Assembly (NCBI GenBank): GCA_964507445.1
Contig: CAZDQF010000014.1
Coordinates: 76,762-140,761 of the forward strand
DNA length: 64,000 bases
Origin: GCA-2683135 sp964507445
GTDB lineage: Bacteria > Planctomycetota > GCA-002687715
Direction: 5' to 3'
The translations under genes and the position numbers were made by a program. Under the pieces are notes generated by a model. That model saw only the letters and a list, made by a program, of their open reading frames with translations, had not been told where the DNA came from and searched no databases. Below, piece by piece: positions 43,901 through 53,356 of the stretch (within the stretch, counting starts at the first letter, position 1; each line of letters starts with the position of its first letter).

Positions 43901-45046
43901 TCAGTTGCGCTCGGTGTCAGCCACGGCCTTCAGCAGGCCGGTCAGGACGTCACCGAAGCGAGCCCGGCCCGCCGCCAGCTGCCATTGACGTACGAATGGT
44001 CCGATCCCCGTGACCTTGGTCCGGTTCTTCGGGGAGGACTCCCAGCCCTTTCGCTCGAAGCGGCTGCTGATGCGGTGGGTGATACGTCCGGCGTCGTTCA
44101 TGGCGACATCGTGGACGGTGTAGGCGCTGAAGGACGGGTGGAAGGCCACGCAGCGGGCGCGGATTGAGCCGTCGACGGGCGCCGCCCATTCGATCAGGTG
44201 AGACAACAGCCGCGACTTGCGGTCGTAGGCCAGGAGGGTCCGCCGCTCCCTGACCATGACGACATCGTGGGTCTCTGCGGTGGGAGAGGGCCGCAGGCGA
44301 CGGGTGTCGAAGGGCAGCGCGGGCCCTGCTCGTTGGAGCGTCCTGAACGGGACCGCCTCTGCCCACTGGGGCTTGTAGGGTTCGCGGCCGAAGGTGCTGC
44401 GATCACGGTCGTCATGGGTGGGTCCCGGCGTGATGCGCAGCAGCTTGAGGGCGTGGAAGAGCAGGCCGTCCCGGACCCACGCGGCGCGGTCGTTGGTCGC
44501 GACGGCCCTGAACGGTCCTGAGCCGGTGATCATGACGCCGCGAGAGTTGGCGTGGAAGATCGAGCGCAGGAACGAGCGGGTCCGTTCGTGGCGTGGCTCT
44601 CCGTGTTCACCGCGGCTGAAGTCGGTCACCGTGAACCCCGTGAAGGACGGGTGGTAGCGGACCCAGCGCCGCAGGCTCGTGGTCTTGCCTTCGCGCCGGT
44701 ACTCGGCGATCGCGGCGAGCCGCGCCGTGCCCCGGTCGTAGATGAACAGGGTCTCCTGCCGACGGGCCTGCACCACCGCGTAGCGCGCGCGGAAGGCGCT
44801 GAGATCGGGGCCCAGGGGCTTCAGTGGGCTGCCGCCGAAGGGGTAGGTGGGGCGGAGACGTTCAACGGTGTTGAAACGGGTGCGTCCCATCCACTCAGGC
44901 CTGTAGGGGTCGTCGCGGTCCTGGAAGCTCTCCAGCTTCTTGCGCTCGCGGTGCGTCATCCGGTCCTGGGGCGAGCGTTGCTGGGCCACCCCCAGGCTGA
45001 CCAGGAGCAGGAAGCTGACGATCAGGGGCCGGGCTCTGGTAGTCAT
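43901..45046 (-). CDS. Secreted protein with a duplicated domain, unknown function
   Basis: 381 residues. The ATG at 45046 starts a signal peptide (LIVSFLLLVSLGVAQQ); an upstream GTG/ATG at 45094 adds residues without improving it. The mature protein contains two similar halves. The first has DPYRPEWMGRTRFNTVERL and RYHPSFTGFTVTDFSR; the second has EPYKPQWAEAVPFRTLQRA and AFHPSFSAYTVHDVAM. Each half also has an EAELFIYDR/TLLAYDRKS strand and an ITGSGPFR/VTGIGPFVRQW end. Predicted beta-rich. Not recognised as a known family. Convergent with the sigma-factor gene. Confidence 0.75.
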   Translation of the reverse strand: MTTRARPLIVSFLLLVSLGVAQQRSPQDRMTHRERKKLESFQDRDDPYRPEWMGRTRFNTVERLRPTYPFGGSPLKPLGPDLSAFRARYAVVQARRQETLFIYDRGTARLAAIAEYRREGKTTSLRRWVRYHPSFTGFTVTDFSRGEHGEPRHERTRSFLRSIFHANSRGVMITGSGPFRAVATNDRAAWVRDGLLFHALKLLRITPGPTHDDRDRSTFGREPYKPQWAEAVPFRTLQRAGPALPFDTRRLRPSPTAETHDVVMVRERRTLLAYDRKSRLLSHLIEWAAPVDGSIRARCVAFHPSFSAYTVHDVAMNDAGRITHRISSRFERKGWESSPKNRTKVTGIGPFVRQWQLAAGRARFGDVLTGLLKAVADTERN

Positions 45047-45365
45047 GATCGGGCGGTCTCGATGGAGGCCATGGTAGGAGTATCGGTCACGCAAGGGTGC
45101 ACGGGATCGGGACGGTTGAGGATGGGCTGGGTATCAAGAGGCGGTAACCAAGTAACCACGAGGTGCTGGGGATTTTACATCGAGCCCCGTCGAGCCTCCC
45201 CATCCCCGAGTCTAAGTGTAAGGAGCAGGGCAGCTTGTGCGACTGGTCCCGCCAAGTCCTCGTCGGTATGATGCTTGCTGTCAGGGGAATGGAACGCCGG
45301 GGAGCCCTTGTTCGACCGCGAGCCCATGCCTGATCCCTTCCCCGGTCAGCAAGGACGGTCCATTC
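45047..45365. promoter_or_regulatory. Divergent non-coding region with a short direct repeat
   Basis: The longest gene-free stretch in the window (319 bp), between the leftward duplicated-domain gene and the rightward module B operon. It holds two adjacent copies of GTAACCAM (45143-45158), a possible operator. TATGAT at 45267-45272 could be the -10 of the operon, but no good -35 is present at normal spacing. On the minus strand GATACT near 45079-45084 is a weak -10. No RNA gene or further structure was recognised. Confidence 0.4.
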
Positions 45366-47909
45366 ATGCCGAAGCTCGTCATCACGCAGGACGGCGAGAC
45401 GCGGGAGGTGGCCTTGAACTCGGGGGATGTTCTCGGGCGATCCGCTCAGAACGCCATCCCGCTCATGGTCTCCGAAGCGTCCCGTCGCCATTGTCAGTTT
45501 TCGTTGGAATCGGGCGTCTGGTTCGTCGAGGACCTGGGCTCCAGCAACGGGACCCAGGTGAACGGTCGCCGGGTCACCAAGTTCGAGCTCCAGGACGGGG
45601 ATGTGCTCACCGTGGGAGCGGTCGAGCTCCGCTTCCTACAGATGGAAGTGGAGGGCTCCGCTCCGGACGTGGAGTGGGGCGACGACGACATCTCCCTCGA
45701 GGATGAGCGGTTCCTGATCGTGGGGGGCGCCGGGCGTCACGGGGACGTGGTCGCCATCCCCGAAGGCACCCTCACCATCGGGCGATCCGCGAAGCAGATG
45801 CTGGTCCTCAAGGATCGCTCGGTCTCGTCGGACCACGCTGAGTTGGTGCGAACGGGTGACGTCTGCTCCCTCCGAGACCGAGGGTCTTCCAACGGCACGT
45901 TCATCAACGGCCGCAAGATCACGGAGAGCGAGCTCGAATCAGGGGACGTGGTGCGCTTCGGCACCATCTCCTGCACCTTCGGTGTCGGGGAGCCGGACGC
46001 TTTCTCGCCGCCGTCCGAGACCCAGGATGCCCCCGGGCAGGCCAGCGCCGCGTTCACGCGGGTCATGGACACGAGCTCGGAGGAGGAGGAGGACCCGGCG
46101 TTCGCGCTCTCCTCATCGGCCCCGCCTCAGAAGGAGGGGATCTGGAACCTGGTCGCCCTGGTCATGCTCGCGGCCCTGGGCGGCGCCGCCTGGTACTTCA
46201 TGACCTGGACACCATCGGCTTCCGGAGGTCCGGCAGGCCGCGCAAGGAATACGGCCGGGAACATGTTGTCGTCCATGGCTGCGTCCTTCGAATTGCCGGA
46301 AGAGGGGGGAGACGAGACCGAAGCCGCGGCGTTGCTCTGGGACATCGAGAGCGGCGACGCTGGGGACGCCACCCTCACTGAAGGGGAGGCCGCGGAGGGC
46401 TACTACGCCTGCCGTGTCGTCAGCGGAGACGAGCCGGGTGGCAGCACCCTGGCCACCCTGCCGACCCCGGTGAACGTCCTGGCGGGCAACGGCTATCGAC
46501 TGCAGGCGTGGTGCTCCGGAGCGTCCGGGGTCTCCGCCGTGGGCGTGGTCTGGTTGTCCAAGGAGAAGGACCAGGATGGCAACCCCATCCCCATCGGCAG
46601 GGACGTGGTGACCACCCGCCTCGGGGACGGGAGTGAGTGGCAGTCGTTCGGGGGCACGGTGGTCGCGCCCGCGCGAGCCGCCCAGGCCCGCGTCGGCGTG
46701 GGCGTGGTCGGCGTCGGAGAGTCCACCTTCGATCTGGTCTCCATGGTTCGGGCCGATGTCCCGGAGGGGATCTCCCTGGAGACATCCGGAGATGACGCCG
46801 GTGGGGTCACCGGGGCGTTCAAGGCGGACCTGGGCGCCCAGGGGGCTGTGCGCTTCTCCCGTTACGGGCACCGGATCATCGAGGCCATGGGGATCGAGGT
46901 CGCCGGGTCCGATGGCGGCGGTGCGGTGTTCCAGGACGAGCTCCTGGTGGTGGATGAGGGCGCGCCCGCGGGGTGCGTCGCCGGTTCCCTGGCGGGAGGC
47001 GTCGGTGACCTGAAGGTCTCCCAGACCCTCGACGGGCCATCGTTGAACGTGACGTTCAGCGGCTCCGCCCTGGCCAAGGCCTCCGTCATCCGGGTGCCGC
47101 TGGTCCCCAGGGACGACCTGCCGGTCCAGGTGACCGTGCTCTCCGGGGATCAGGGGGTGCGTCACACGGAGCCGTTCAAGTCCACGCCGGCGGACTCCCT
47201 GATCGTCGGCGGTGGCAGGCACCGGGTCCGCATGCGGTTCTTCGGACCGGACGGGCCACGCCCCATGAAGGTCAGCTTCACCCGTCCCAAGAACGGTCTG
47301 GCCACGGTGCGGCTTCACTTGAGCGGGGCCGACTCCGTGACCCTGGGGTTCCAGGTGGACCTGCAGAAGGAGCGGGCGGAGGCGGAGCGGCTCGTCGCGG
47401 ACGCTCAGGACGCCGAGCGACGCAAGCAGTTCGGGAAGGCCATCGCGCTGTGTGAGCAGGTCATGGCCCGCTTCCCCTTCGAGGAGACCGCCGAGGAATC
47501 AGCGCGGACGCTACAGGAGAAGTTGTTGCAGGCGGGGCGCGGTCGCGTCAGTGAGTTGAAGGCCCGGTTGGACGACGCCATCTTCTTCCGCGACCTGCTC
47601 CACGACGACAGCCTGGACGCCGAGCTGACCGCGGAGATCGCGCGCTACCAGGGGACCGCCCTGGAGAGCGGCCTGCGTTCGATCCACGACGAGTACACCA
47701 AGACGAAGACCAGCTGGGACCTGCCGCGTCGACAGGCGGACGCGGAGCGCGCCTTCCTCCGAGCGAAGGACTACATGGACGGAGAGAAGACGAGGATGGC
47801 GTTGCTGTTCTTCAAGACCATTGTCAGCCAGTACCGGGACACGGACGAGGCTGATCAGTCGGCGGTCTACATCAAGCGGCTCGAGCGCGCCTCGGGCGAG
47901 GGGAGGTGA
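45366..47909 (+). CDS. Membrane protein with two cytoplasmic FHA domains and a periplasmic region; head of module B
   Basis: 847 residues from the ATG at 45366. A longer frame from 45237 lacks any domain in its extra part. FHA1 spans about 20-95 (VLGRSAQNAI, RRHCQF, GSSNGTQVNGRRV) and FHA2 about 130-205 (TIGRSAKQML, SSDHAEL, GSSNGTFINGRKI). An acidic linker and a membrane helix (about 262-280, LVALVMLAALGGAAWYF) follow. The periplasmic part has beta-rich segments, then a helical tail with KQFGKAIALCEQVMARFPFE, like a TPR pair. FHA domains bind phosphothreonine, so assembly of the module B machine may be under Ser/Thr kinase control; no kinase is in the window. PilM-PilN starts 4 bp later. Confidence 0.85.
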   Translation: MPKLVITQDGETREVALNSGDVLGRSAQNAIPLMVSEASRRHCQFSLESGVWFVEDLGSSNGTQVNGRRVTKFELQDGDVLTVGAVELRFLQMEVEGSAPDVEWGDDDISLEDERFLIVGGAGRHGDVVAIPEGTLTIGRSAKQMLVLKDRSVSSDHAELVRTGDVCSLRDRGSSNGTFINGRKITESELESGDVVRFGTISCTFGVGEPDAFSPPSETQDAPGQASAAFTRVMDTSSEEEEDPAFALSSSAPPQKEGIWNLVALVMLAALGGAAWYFMTWTPSASGGPAGRARNTAGNMLSSMAASFELPEEGGDETEAAALLWDIESGDAGDATLTEGEAAEGYYACRVVSGDEPGGSTLATLPTPVNVLAGNGYRLQAWCSGASGVSAVGVVWLSKEKDQDGNPIPIGRDVVTTRLGDGSEWQSFGGTVVAPARAAQARVGVGVVGVGESTFDLVSMVRADVPEGISLETSGDDAGGVTGAFKADLGAQGAVRFSRYGHRIIEAMGIEVAGSDGGGAVFQDELLVVDEGAPAGCVAGSLAGGVGDLKVSQTLDGPSLNVTFSGSALAKASVIRVPLVPRDDLPVQVTVLSGDQGVRHTEPFKSTPADSLIVGGGRHRVRMRFFGPDGPRPMKVSFTRPKNGLATVRLHLSGADSVTLGFQVDLQKERAEAERLVADAQDAERRKQFGKAIALCEQVMARFPFEETAEESARTLQEKLLQAGRGRVSELKARLDDAIFFRDLLHDDSLDAELTAEIARYQGTALESGLRSIHDEYTKTKTSWDLPRRQADAERAFLRAKDYMDGEKTRMALLFFKTIVSQYRDTDEADQSAVYIKRLERASGEGR

Positions 47910-47913
47910 GCTG

Positions 47914-49629
47914 ATGGCTCAGGTCGTCGGTATCGATCTCGGCGCCCGCGCGATCAAGGTGGTCGCGGGCAAGGCCAAGGGGCCGATCTTCGAGGTGCAG
48001 CGGGCCTTCTCCATTCCGGTGTCCCTGGAGGGCGATCCGGAGGCCGCCGTCCTGGACGCGGTGCGCGCGCTCAAGAGCGAGCTGGGCAAGGCCCCCGGTG
48101 CGCGCTTCGGCTTGTCCGGCAAGGAGCTGATCATCCGCTACACCAAGGTGCCTCCGGTGCCTTTGTGGCGGCTCAAGCTCCTCATGGAGTTCGAGGTCCG
48201 CGAGATGTCGGAGCAGGCCGGGGAGCCCCTCGCCTGTGATTACAACCTGGTGCAGATCCCGGACCAGGGGGAGGACGACGAGACCGTGCTCGTGGCCGTG
48301 GTGAAGGAGCACTTCCTCAACGCCCGACACCAGGCCATCACCGAGGCCGTCGGAGAGCCGAAGGCCGGGATGCCCGCGTCCCTGGCCCTGTTCAACTCCT
48401 ACCTGCAGGCCGGCGCGCTCTACGAGGGAGAGCATGTGTTCCTCGTGGACGTGGGGCACCGCAGCGTTGAGATCGTCCTGCAACAGGACGGTGAGCTGCT
48501 GTTCGCCCGCAACATGGCCACCGGCGGCTTCCCGCTCACGGAGGCGGTCAGCCAGGCGTTCAACGTGGGCCTGGATGAGGCGGAGCGGATCAAGGAGGAG
48601 TACGGCAACGTCACGCCGAAGGGGCTCGCCTCCTACACGTCGGGCCGCGAGGAGCAGGTGGCCAACGCGTTGATCGGTCCGGTGGGTCAGCTGTCTTCCA
48701 TGATCCAGTCCAGCCTCGCCTTCGCCAGGGCGCAGACCGGGCTGGCCAGCCTCAACGCGAGCCGGATCCTGGTCTCCGGGGGCGGCGCCAACCTGCGCGG
48801 CTTGACGGACTACCTGAAGAGCGCCTTCGGGTGTCCGGTGGAGCGCTTCGAGCCGGAGTCGGGGTTGGACCTCAGCGGCCTGCCCGGAGACGAGCAGGCG
48901 GGCTTCGAGGGAGACCCGGGCCGCTACGCCGTGGCGTTGGGCCTGGCGGTGTCGGCCACCAAGGAGGAGGCCTTCCTGGTGGACCTGGTGCCGGAGGCGG
49001 TGCAGAAGAAGCGCCACTTCACCACGCGGACCATCTTCTCCTGGCTCTCCGTCGCCGCGGCGGTGGTGGTGCTGGTGCTGCATTACTTCGACCTGTCGGC
49101 GGAGGAGGAGCGCACGAGTCGTGAGCTTCGCATCGCCCGAACCCAGGCGCGAAAGGCGGACAAGAAGCGGCGGGAGTACGAGCAGGTGCAACGGCGCATC
49201 AACGGCAGCAACGTCCGCCTCCGGGCCCTGGACGACCTCAGCCGACCGGCCTGGGCCCTGTGCCGCTCCCTCAAGCTCATGCAGGAGCACGCCGACTCGG
49301 ACACCTGGGTTGAGGACCTGAACGTGATCGAGCGGGCGGTCGCCATCGACCCCGATGACCCCAAGTCGGTCAAGGAGGTGCGCGTGCTGGTGGAGGTGAA
49401 GGGAGTGGTGTTGAGCGCCAAGAACAAGGCGGAGACCGCCCTCGGGCAGCTTCAGCGGAACATCCAGGAGCGATCCGGCGGCGCCGTGGCGGTGGACCTG
49501 ACCTCCGTCAGCACTCGCGACGTCCCCGGCTCCAAGCAGGTGGACTTCTCCATGACCATCGACGTCTATCGCGGCGAGCGCGAAGCGGCGGCGGCCGCCG
49601 CGGCGGCGAGCTCCGAGGAGACCAACTGA
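47914..49629 (+). CDS. pilM: PilM-PilN fusion (GspL-like), module B
   Basis: 571 residues from the ATG at 47914 (RBS GGGAGGTGAG). The PilM actin-like domain covers about 1-360: GIDLGARAIKVVAG (phosphate 1), LVDVGHRSVEIVL (phosphate 2), RILVSGGGANLRGLTDYL (adenosine loop) and YAVALGLAVSATK. A membrane helix at about 373-394, a coiled segment with many charged residues (to 440), then a PilN-like periplasmic alpha/beta domain (VLVEVKGVVLSAKNKAETAL). The domain order equals GspL of type II secretion. It is only a distant paralog of the module A fusion. PilO-like gene next, overlapping by one base. Confidence 0.88.
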   Translation: MAQVVGIDLGARAIKVVAGKAKGPIFEVQRAFSIPVSLEGDPEAAVLDAVRALKSELGKAPGARFGLSGKELIIRYTKVPPVPLWRLKLLMEFEVREMSEQAGEPLACDYNLVQIPDQGEDDETVLVAVVKEHFLNARHQAITEAVGEPKAGMPASLALFNSYLQAGALYEGEHVFLVDVGHRSVEIVLQQDGELLFARNMATGGFPLTEAVSQAFNVGLDEAERIKEEYGNVTPKGLASYTSGREEQVANALIGPVGQLSSMIQSSLAFARAQTGLASLNASRILVSGGGANLRGLTDYLKSAFGCPVERFEPESGLDLSGLPGDEQAGFEGDPGRYAVALGLAVSATKEEAFLVDLVPEAVQKKRHFTTRTIFSWLSVAAAVVVLVLHYFDLSAEEERTSRELRIARTQARKADKKRREYEQVQRRINGSNVRLRALDDLSRPAWALCRSLKLMQEHADSDTWVEDLNVIERAVAIDPDDPKSVKEVRVLVEVKGVVLSAKNKAETALGQLQRNIQERSGGAVAVDLTSVSTRDVPGSKQVDFSMTIDVYRGEREAAAAAAAASSEETN

Positions 49630-50510
49630 TGGGCGACTTCGTACAGGAGAACAAGCGCTTCCTGGTGATCCAGTTCGCCGGCGCGATGGTGTTCCTCATC
49701 GCCTGGCTGATCGTCGGCGCCCTGTTCAACGACGACATCGCCAAGAACAAGCGGGGGACCAAGAGCGCCCGCAGGAAGGCGAGCGTGGCGCTCCCAGGGG
49801 GGGTCGATCTGAACGCCGTGACGCGTTCCATGAAGGACCAGGACGTGTCCCTTGGCAGGCTCCGGGGCACCGTCGAGCGGACGCCGGATGTCTGGTTCAC
49901 CCTGGAGGGCAAGAGCGACCCGGACATCCACTACAACGCCGTCTCCGATCGCATCGACGAGGAGCTGGTGGAGCAGTGCGCGAGACGGAACATCGAGGTG
50001 GACGGGGACCTGGGCCGCCCGGGCAAGTACCCCTCCACGCCGCGTGTCTTCGGCTGGTACCTGCGCGGACTGGAGATGGTGGACCAGGTCCTCCGCCTGG
50101 CCATCAGGGCTCACGACGAGGTGCTCGAGGAGGGGATCGTTCGCATCGAGCCCATCGAGATCGCAGCCCCGGCGAAGCTCCGGGGCCGCTCGCGGCAGGT
50201 GAACCCCTACTTCGTGGAGCACGCCGTGGACCTGACCATCGTCGGTCACCCCAAGGCCGTGGCGTTCATCCTCGAGGAGATCGCGCGGGAGAAGACCGGG
50301 GACGATCAGGGCAAGGGCCTCGTCGTCAAGGAGGCGCGGATCCACAGCCTGGATCTGCCCCCCGGGATGCAGGCCCGAGGCGCGCGTCGGGGCCCTCGCC
50401 GGGTCGCCAGCGATCCGCGGAATCGGGGACGGGTGGAGGCGAGGTTGCGGTTGGCCTCCGTGGACGTGAATCCCGGCGGCGTCATCCGCCCCAAGGGGAA
50501 GATCCGATGA
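49629..50510 (+). CDS. PilO-like inner-membrane protein, module B
   Basis: 293 residues with a single helix at about 12-34 (FLVIQFAGAMVFLIAWLIVGALF) and a periplasmic region. Its VDLTIVGHPKAVAFILEEIA strand-helix resembles the PilO/GspM ferredoxin-like fold. The final 40 residues are Arg/Gly-rich and basic. It follows PilM-PilN (TGATG) and precedes the TPR-LamG gene (ATGA). Assignment rests on topology and order; direct PilO similarity is weak. Confidence 0.65.
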   Translation: MGDFVQENKRFLVIQFAGAMVFLIAWLIVGALFNDDIAKNKRGTKSARRKASVALPGGVDLNAVTRSMKDQDVSLGRLRGTVERTPDVWFTLEGKSDPDIHYNAVSDRIDEELVEQCARRNIEVDGDLGRPGKYPSTPRVFGWYLRGLEMVDQVLRLAIRAHDEVLEEGIVRIEPIEIAAPAKLRGRSRQVNPYFVEHAVDLTIVGHPKAVAFILEEIAREKTGDDQGKGLVVKEARIHSLDLPPGMQARGARRGPRRVASDPRNRGRVEARLRLASVDVNPGGVIRPKGKIR

Positions 50511-53356
50511 ACAAGGAACAGGTCGCGTTCATCATCGCGTTGGCGCTGCTCGGTCTCATGTACTTCACCGGGGGAGAGGAGGATCGCCGCCGCCGCCGCT
50601 CGCGATCTCGAGGCGGCACCTCCACGGTGGAGCAACAGCAGGCCCTCTCCCTGACGGGTCATGGCCTGGGCCAGGACGAGTTCGCATGGGACGGGTCCGG
50701 CGGCGGGCGCAACTACTTCCTGGCTCCTCGGGAGACGGCGGACCTTCCTCTGGCGCCCTTGCTGCCGCCGCCTCCGCCCCGCCTGCCGACGCCGGGGCTG
50801 CCCCTGGTGCTGGCCATCGGCGGGGATGTCCGCACCAAGCTGCGGCACGAGCTCACGCCAGAGGCCGTGGACCTGAGCGGCGGCGCATCCCAGGTCTTCG
50901 CCACGGAGCCGGAGAACCCCGCCGCGGAGGCGGGTGATGGAACCGAGGATCCTCTGGACGTGCTCACCAGTGATCCGGTCCCTGGCGGCATGACCCTCGC
51001 CGACCGGCTCAAGCAGACCGTGGCCGAGCGGCTGGAAGCGGAGGCCCGGGAGGGCGCAGCCAAGCTCGCCGAGAGGGAGCGGAAGAAGAGCCTGGACCAG
51101 GTGCACTGGCCCACGGGCAACGTCAGCTACGGGGTGATCGAGCCGCTGACGGCCGAAGATGATCGGTTCCGTCTCAAGCTGGCCATCGATCAGACCCGGG
51201 GCGACACCAACCTGTCCGAGGACGAGAAACGGAAGCAGCTGGACCCGATCCGCCTGGTGTTCTTCGAGGATCGTGGCCGGGACAGGAAGCGCAGCCGTAC
51301 CGTCCTCACCGGGGCCAACGTTCAGCGCCTGGTGTTCGCGGAGACGGACGTTCTCAACACGTTCCAGCTGCGCAAGCTCCAGAGCAAGGCGGATGACAAG
51401 GACGCCTGGTGGTCCCTGGCCACGCTGGTGTTCGCGCGCGACGAGGTCACCCCCTCGGAGCTGGCCGTCGTCGCGGCCCACCTGGAGGAGATGGTGGCGG
51501 CTGACATGGGCGACGCCGCGGTGTTCGGGATGCTGGCGGATTGCTACCGGCGCCTGTACCACTACGACAAGGAGCTGAAGATCCTCGAGGAGGCCCTCGC
51601 TCGAGAGGACCTGGCCGGCTCCGTGCCGCTGCTCGCCCGCTTCGGGCAGGTGTGCCTGCGGCTGCGCTTGCAGTCCAAGGCGGAGGAGGCCTTCGGCAGG
51701 GCCCTGGAGACGGACGGAGGCAACGCGCTCGCCCACCTGGGCCGGGGCGATGCCCTGCTGCAGCAGGGCCGGGTGGAGGAAGCGCTGGTCCACTTGCGGC
51801 AGGCCAAGACCGGCGTCGGCCTGGACGTGGATCAGAAGCACCGGGTCTGGAACCTGCTGGGAGAGGCGTACCTCGCGAAGGGCAGCCTCAAGCCCGCACG
51901 GCAGAGCTTCGACGCGGCGGTGGCCCTCAAGGCCGATGACGCGCGGACGGCGAGCGGTCTGGCGGTGGTCACGTTCCTCGAGGCGGGTCCTGCGGCGGCG
52001 CTGTCCGTGGTGAACCGGGCTCGGGAGGCGAACCCTCTCGACGGCACCCTCGCGTACCTGGAGGCCGTCTGCCGGGCGCGGACGGGGGAGTACGCCAAGG
52101 CCATGGAGGTGCTCAGCCTGACCAAGGACCTGGACCCTCTGCTGACCGCCTTTGTCCATACGGGGCTCTCGTACCTGCAGGAGAAGGCCGGTCAGGATGA
52201 GGCCGCCCTCGGGGAGGCGGATCAGGCGTTGGTGGCGGATCCGTTGAACGTGCCCGCGCGCCTGCAACGAGCTCGGTGCCTCCTCAACGTTCGTGACTTC
52301 GAAGGGGCGAAGACGGAGTACCTGACGGTGCTGTCTTCGCAGCCCAACAGCGTGGACGTCCTCGTGGCCCTGGGAGACGCCTCGTTCCTCAGCGGCAACG
52401 CCCAGGACGCCGCCCGCTACTACCAAAGGGCGTACGAGCGGGACCCGAAGTACCCGGACCTGCTGGCGCGGCGGATCGTCTGCGACGTGCGCCGGCGCGC
52501 CCGCGCCGAGGCGGAGGCGCAGGTCAAGCGGGTCGACGCGGTGTTGATGCGCCGTCCCTACGTGCAGGCGGCCATGGCCTACTACCAGTACGACCGCAGC
52601 AACCCGCAGGAGACCCTGCAGATCCTCAAGCGTCTGGGGCAGAAGAAGCTCGGGTACCCGGAGCTGCTCACGTACGCCGGCCAGATGACCAACCAGGTCA
52701 GCGAGAACCTGGCCAAGGAGCTCTGGCGTGACGACTTCAACCGGTCCGGGACCAAGCTGCTCAGGGGCTGGAAGCGGGACGTGGGGGCCGGCCCCACGAT
52801 CTCCTTGTCCGGCGGGTCCGTCACCTTCGTCGGCAAGCAGCGCAACCGGTCCGGTGAGCCGACGGTGCTGTACCAGGAGCGACCGGGCCGATCGTTCCAC
52901 TCCTTCTCCGTGGACCTGGGCATGAAGGCGACGGTCGGCACCCACAAGGGCATCGGCCTGGTTGCGTTCCAACGCATGTCGCGGCCCCCCGAGGAGTACG
53001 ACGGCATGCAGCGCCGTGACGGCGGCTACTACCCCTACTACGGCGCCCAGGTGGCCCTGGCCCCCGAGGGGCGGCTCCGCTTCCGTTACCTGGACAAGGG
53101 GCGCATGAGCGACTGGGCGGACCTGGACGCGTCGTTCGGGGACGTGGTCCGCCTGGAGATGGAGGTGCTCGACGCGCGCAAGAACGAGTACAGCATCACC
53201 GTGGACGGCGCGCCCGTCGCCAAGGTCGAGATCCCCGGGCTCGGTCGCTGGGGGCGGACGCTCGAGCTGCAGGTGTTCGGTCAGGCCGAGTTCGATCCCG
53301 CCAGGCTCGAATTCAGCGTCGACAACGCCATGATCATCACACGGAAGGCACGATGA
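50507..53356 (+). CDS. Membrane-anchored TPR protein with a C-terminal LamG-like domain (PilP/GspC position)
   Basis: 949 residues from the ATG at 50507 (ATGA overlap). The long frame open upstream belongs to the previous gene. A membrane helix at about 6-22 precedes basic Arg/Ser residues, and a proline-rich stretch (about 83-96, APLLPPPPPRLPTPG) recalls PilP/GspC linkers. TPR-like pairs fill about 290-720 (LCLRLRLQ..AFGRALETDGG, AKGSLKPARQSFDAAVALKA, LSGNAQDAARYYQRAYERDP). Residues about 740-945 form a concanavalin/LamG-like beta domain (WRDDFNRSGTKLLRGW, then SITVDGAPVAKVEIPG). It may connect platform to secretin or bind carbohydrate. Function inferred from place. Confidence 0.75.
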   Translation: MNKEQVAFIIALALLGLMYFTGGEEDRRRRRSRSRGGTSTVEQQQALSLTGHGLGQDEFAWDGSGGGRNYFLAPRETADLPLAPLLPPPPPRLPTPGLPLVLAIGGDVRTKLRHELTPEAVDLSGGASQVFATEPENPAAEAGDGTEDPLDVLTSDPVPGGMTLADRLKQTVAERLEAEAREGAAKLAERERKKSLDQVHWPTGNVSYGVIEPLTAEDDRFRLKLAIDQTRGDTNLSEDEKRKQLDPIRLVFFEDRGRDRKRSRTVLTGANVQRLVFAETDVLNTFQLRKLQSKADDKDAWWSLATLVFARDEVTPSELAVVAAHLEEMVAADMGDAAVFGMLADCYRRLYHYDKELKILEEALAREDLAGSVPLLARFGQVCLRLRLQSKAEEAFGRALETDGGNALAHLGRGDALLQQGRVEEALVHLRQAKTGVGLDVDQKHRVWNLLGEAYLAKGSLKPARQSFDAAVALKADDARTASGLAVVTFLEAGPAAALSVVNRAREANPLDGTLAYLEAVCRARTGEYAKAMEVLSLTKDLDPLLTAFVHTGLSYLQEKAGQDEAALGEADQALVADPLNVPARLQRARCLLNVRDFEGAKTEYLTVLSSQPNSVDVLVALGDASFLSGNAQDAARYYQRAYERDPKYPDLLARRIVCDVRRRARAEAEAQVKRVDAVLMRRPYVQAAMAYYQYDRSNPQETLQILKRLGQKKLGYPELLTYAGQMTNQVSENLAKELWRDDFNRSGTKLLRGWKRDVGAGPTISLSGGSVTFVGKQRNRSGEPTVLYQERPGRSFHSFSVDLGMKATVGTHKGIGLVAFQRMSRPPEEYDGMQRRDGGYYPYYGAQVALAPEGRLRFRYLDKGRMSDWADLDASFGDVVRLEMEVLDARKNEYSITVDGAPVAKVEIPGLGRWGRTLELQVFGQAEFDPARLEFSVDNAMIITRKAR

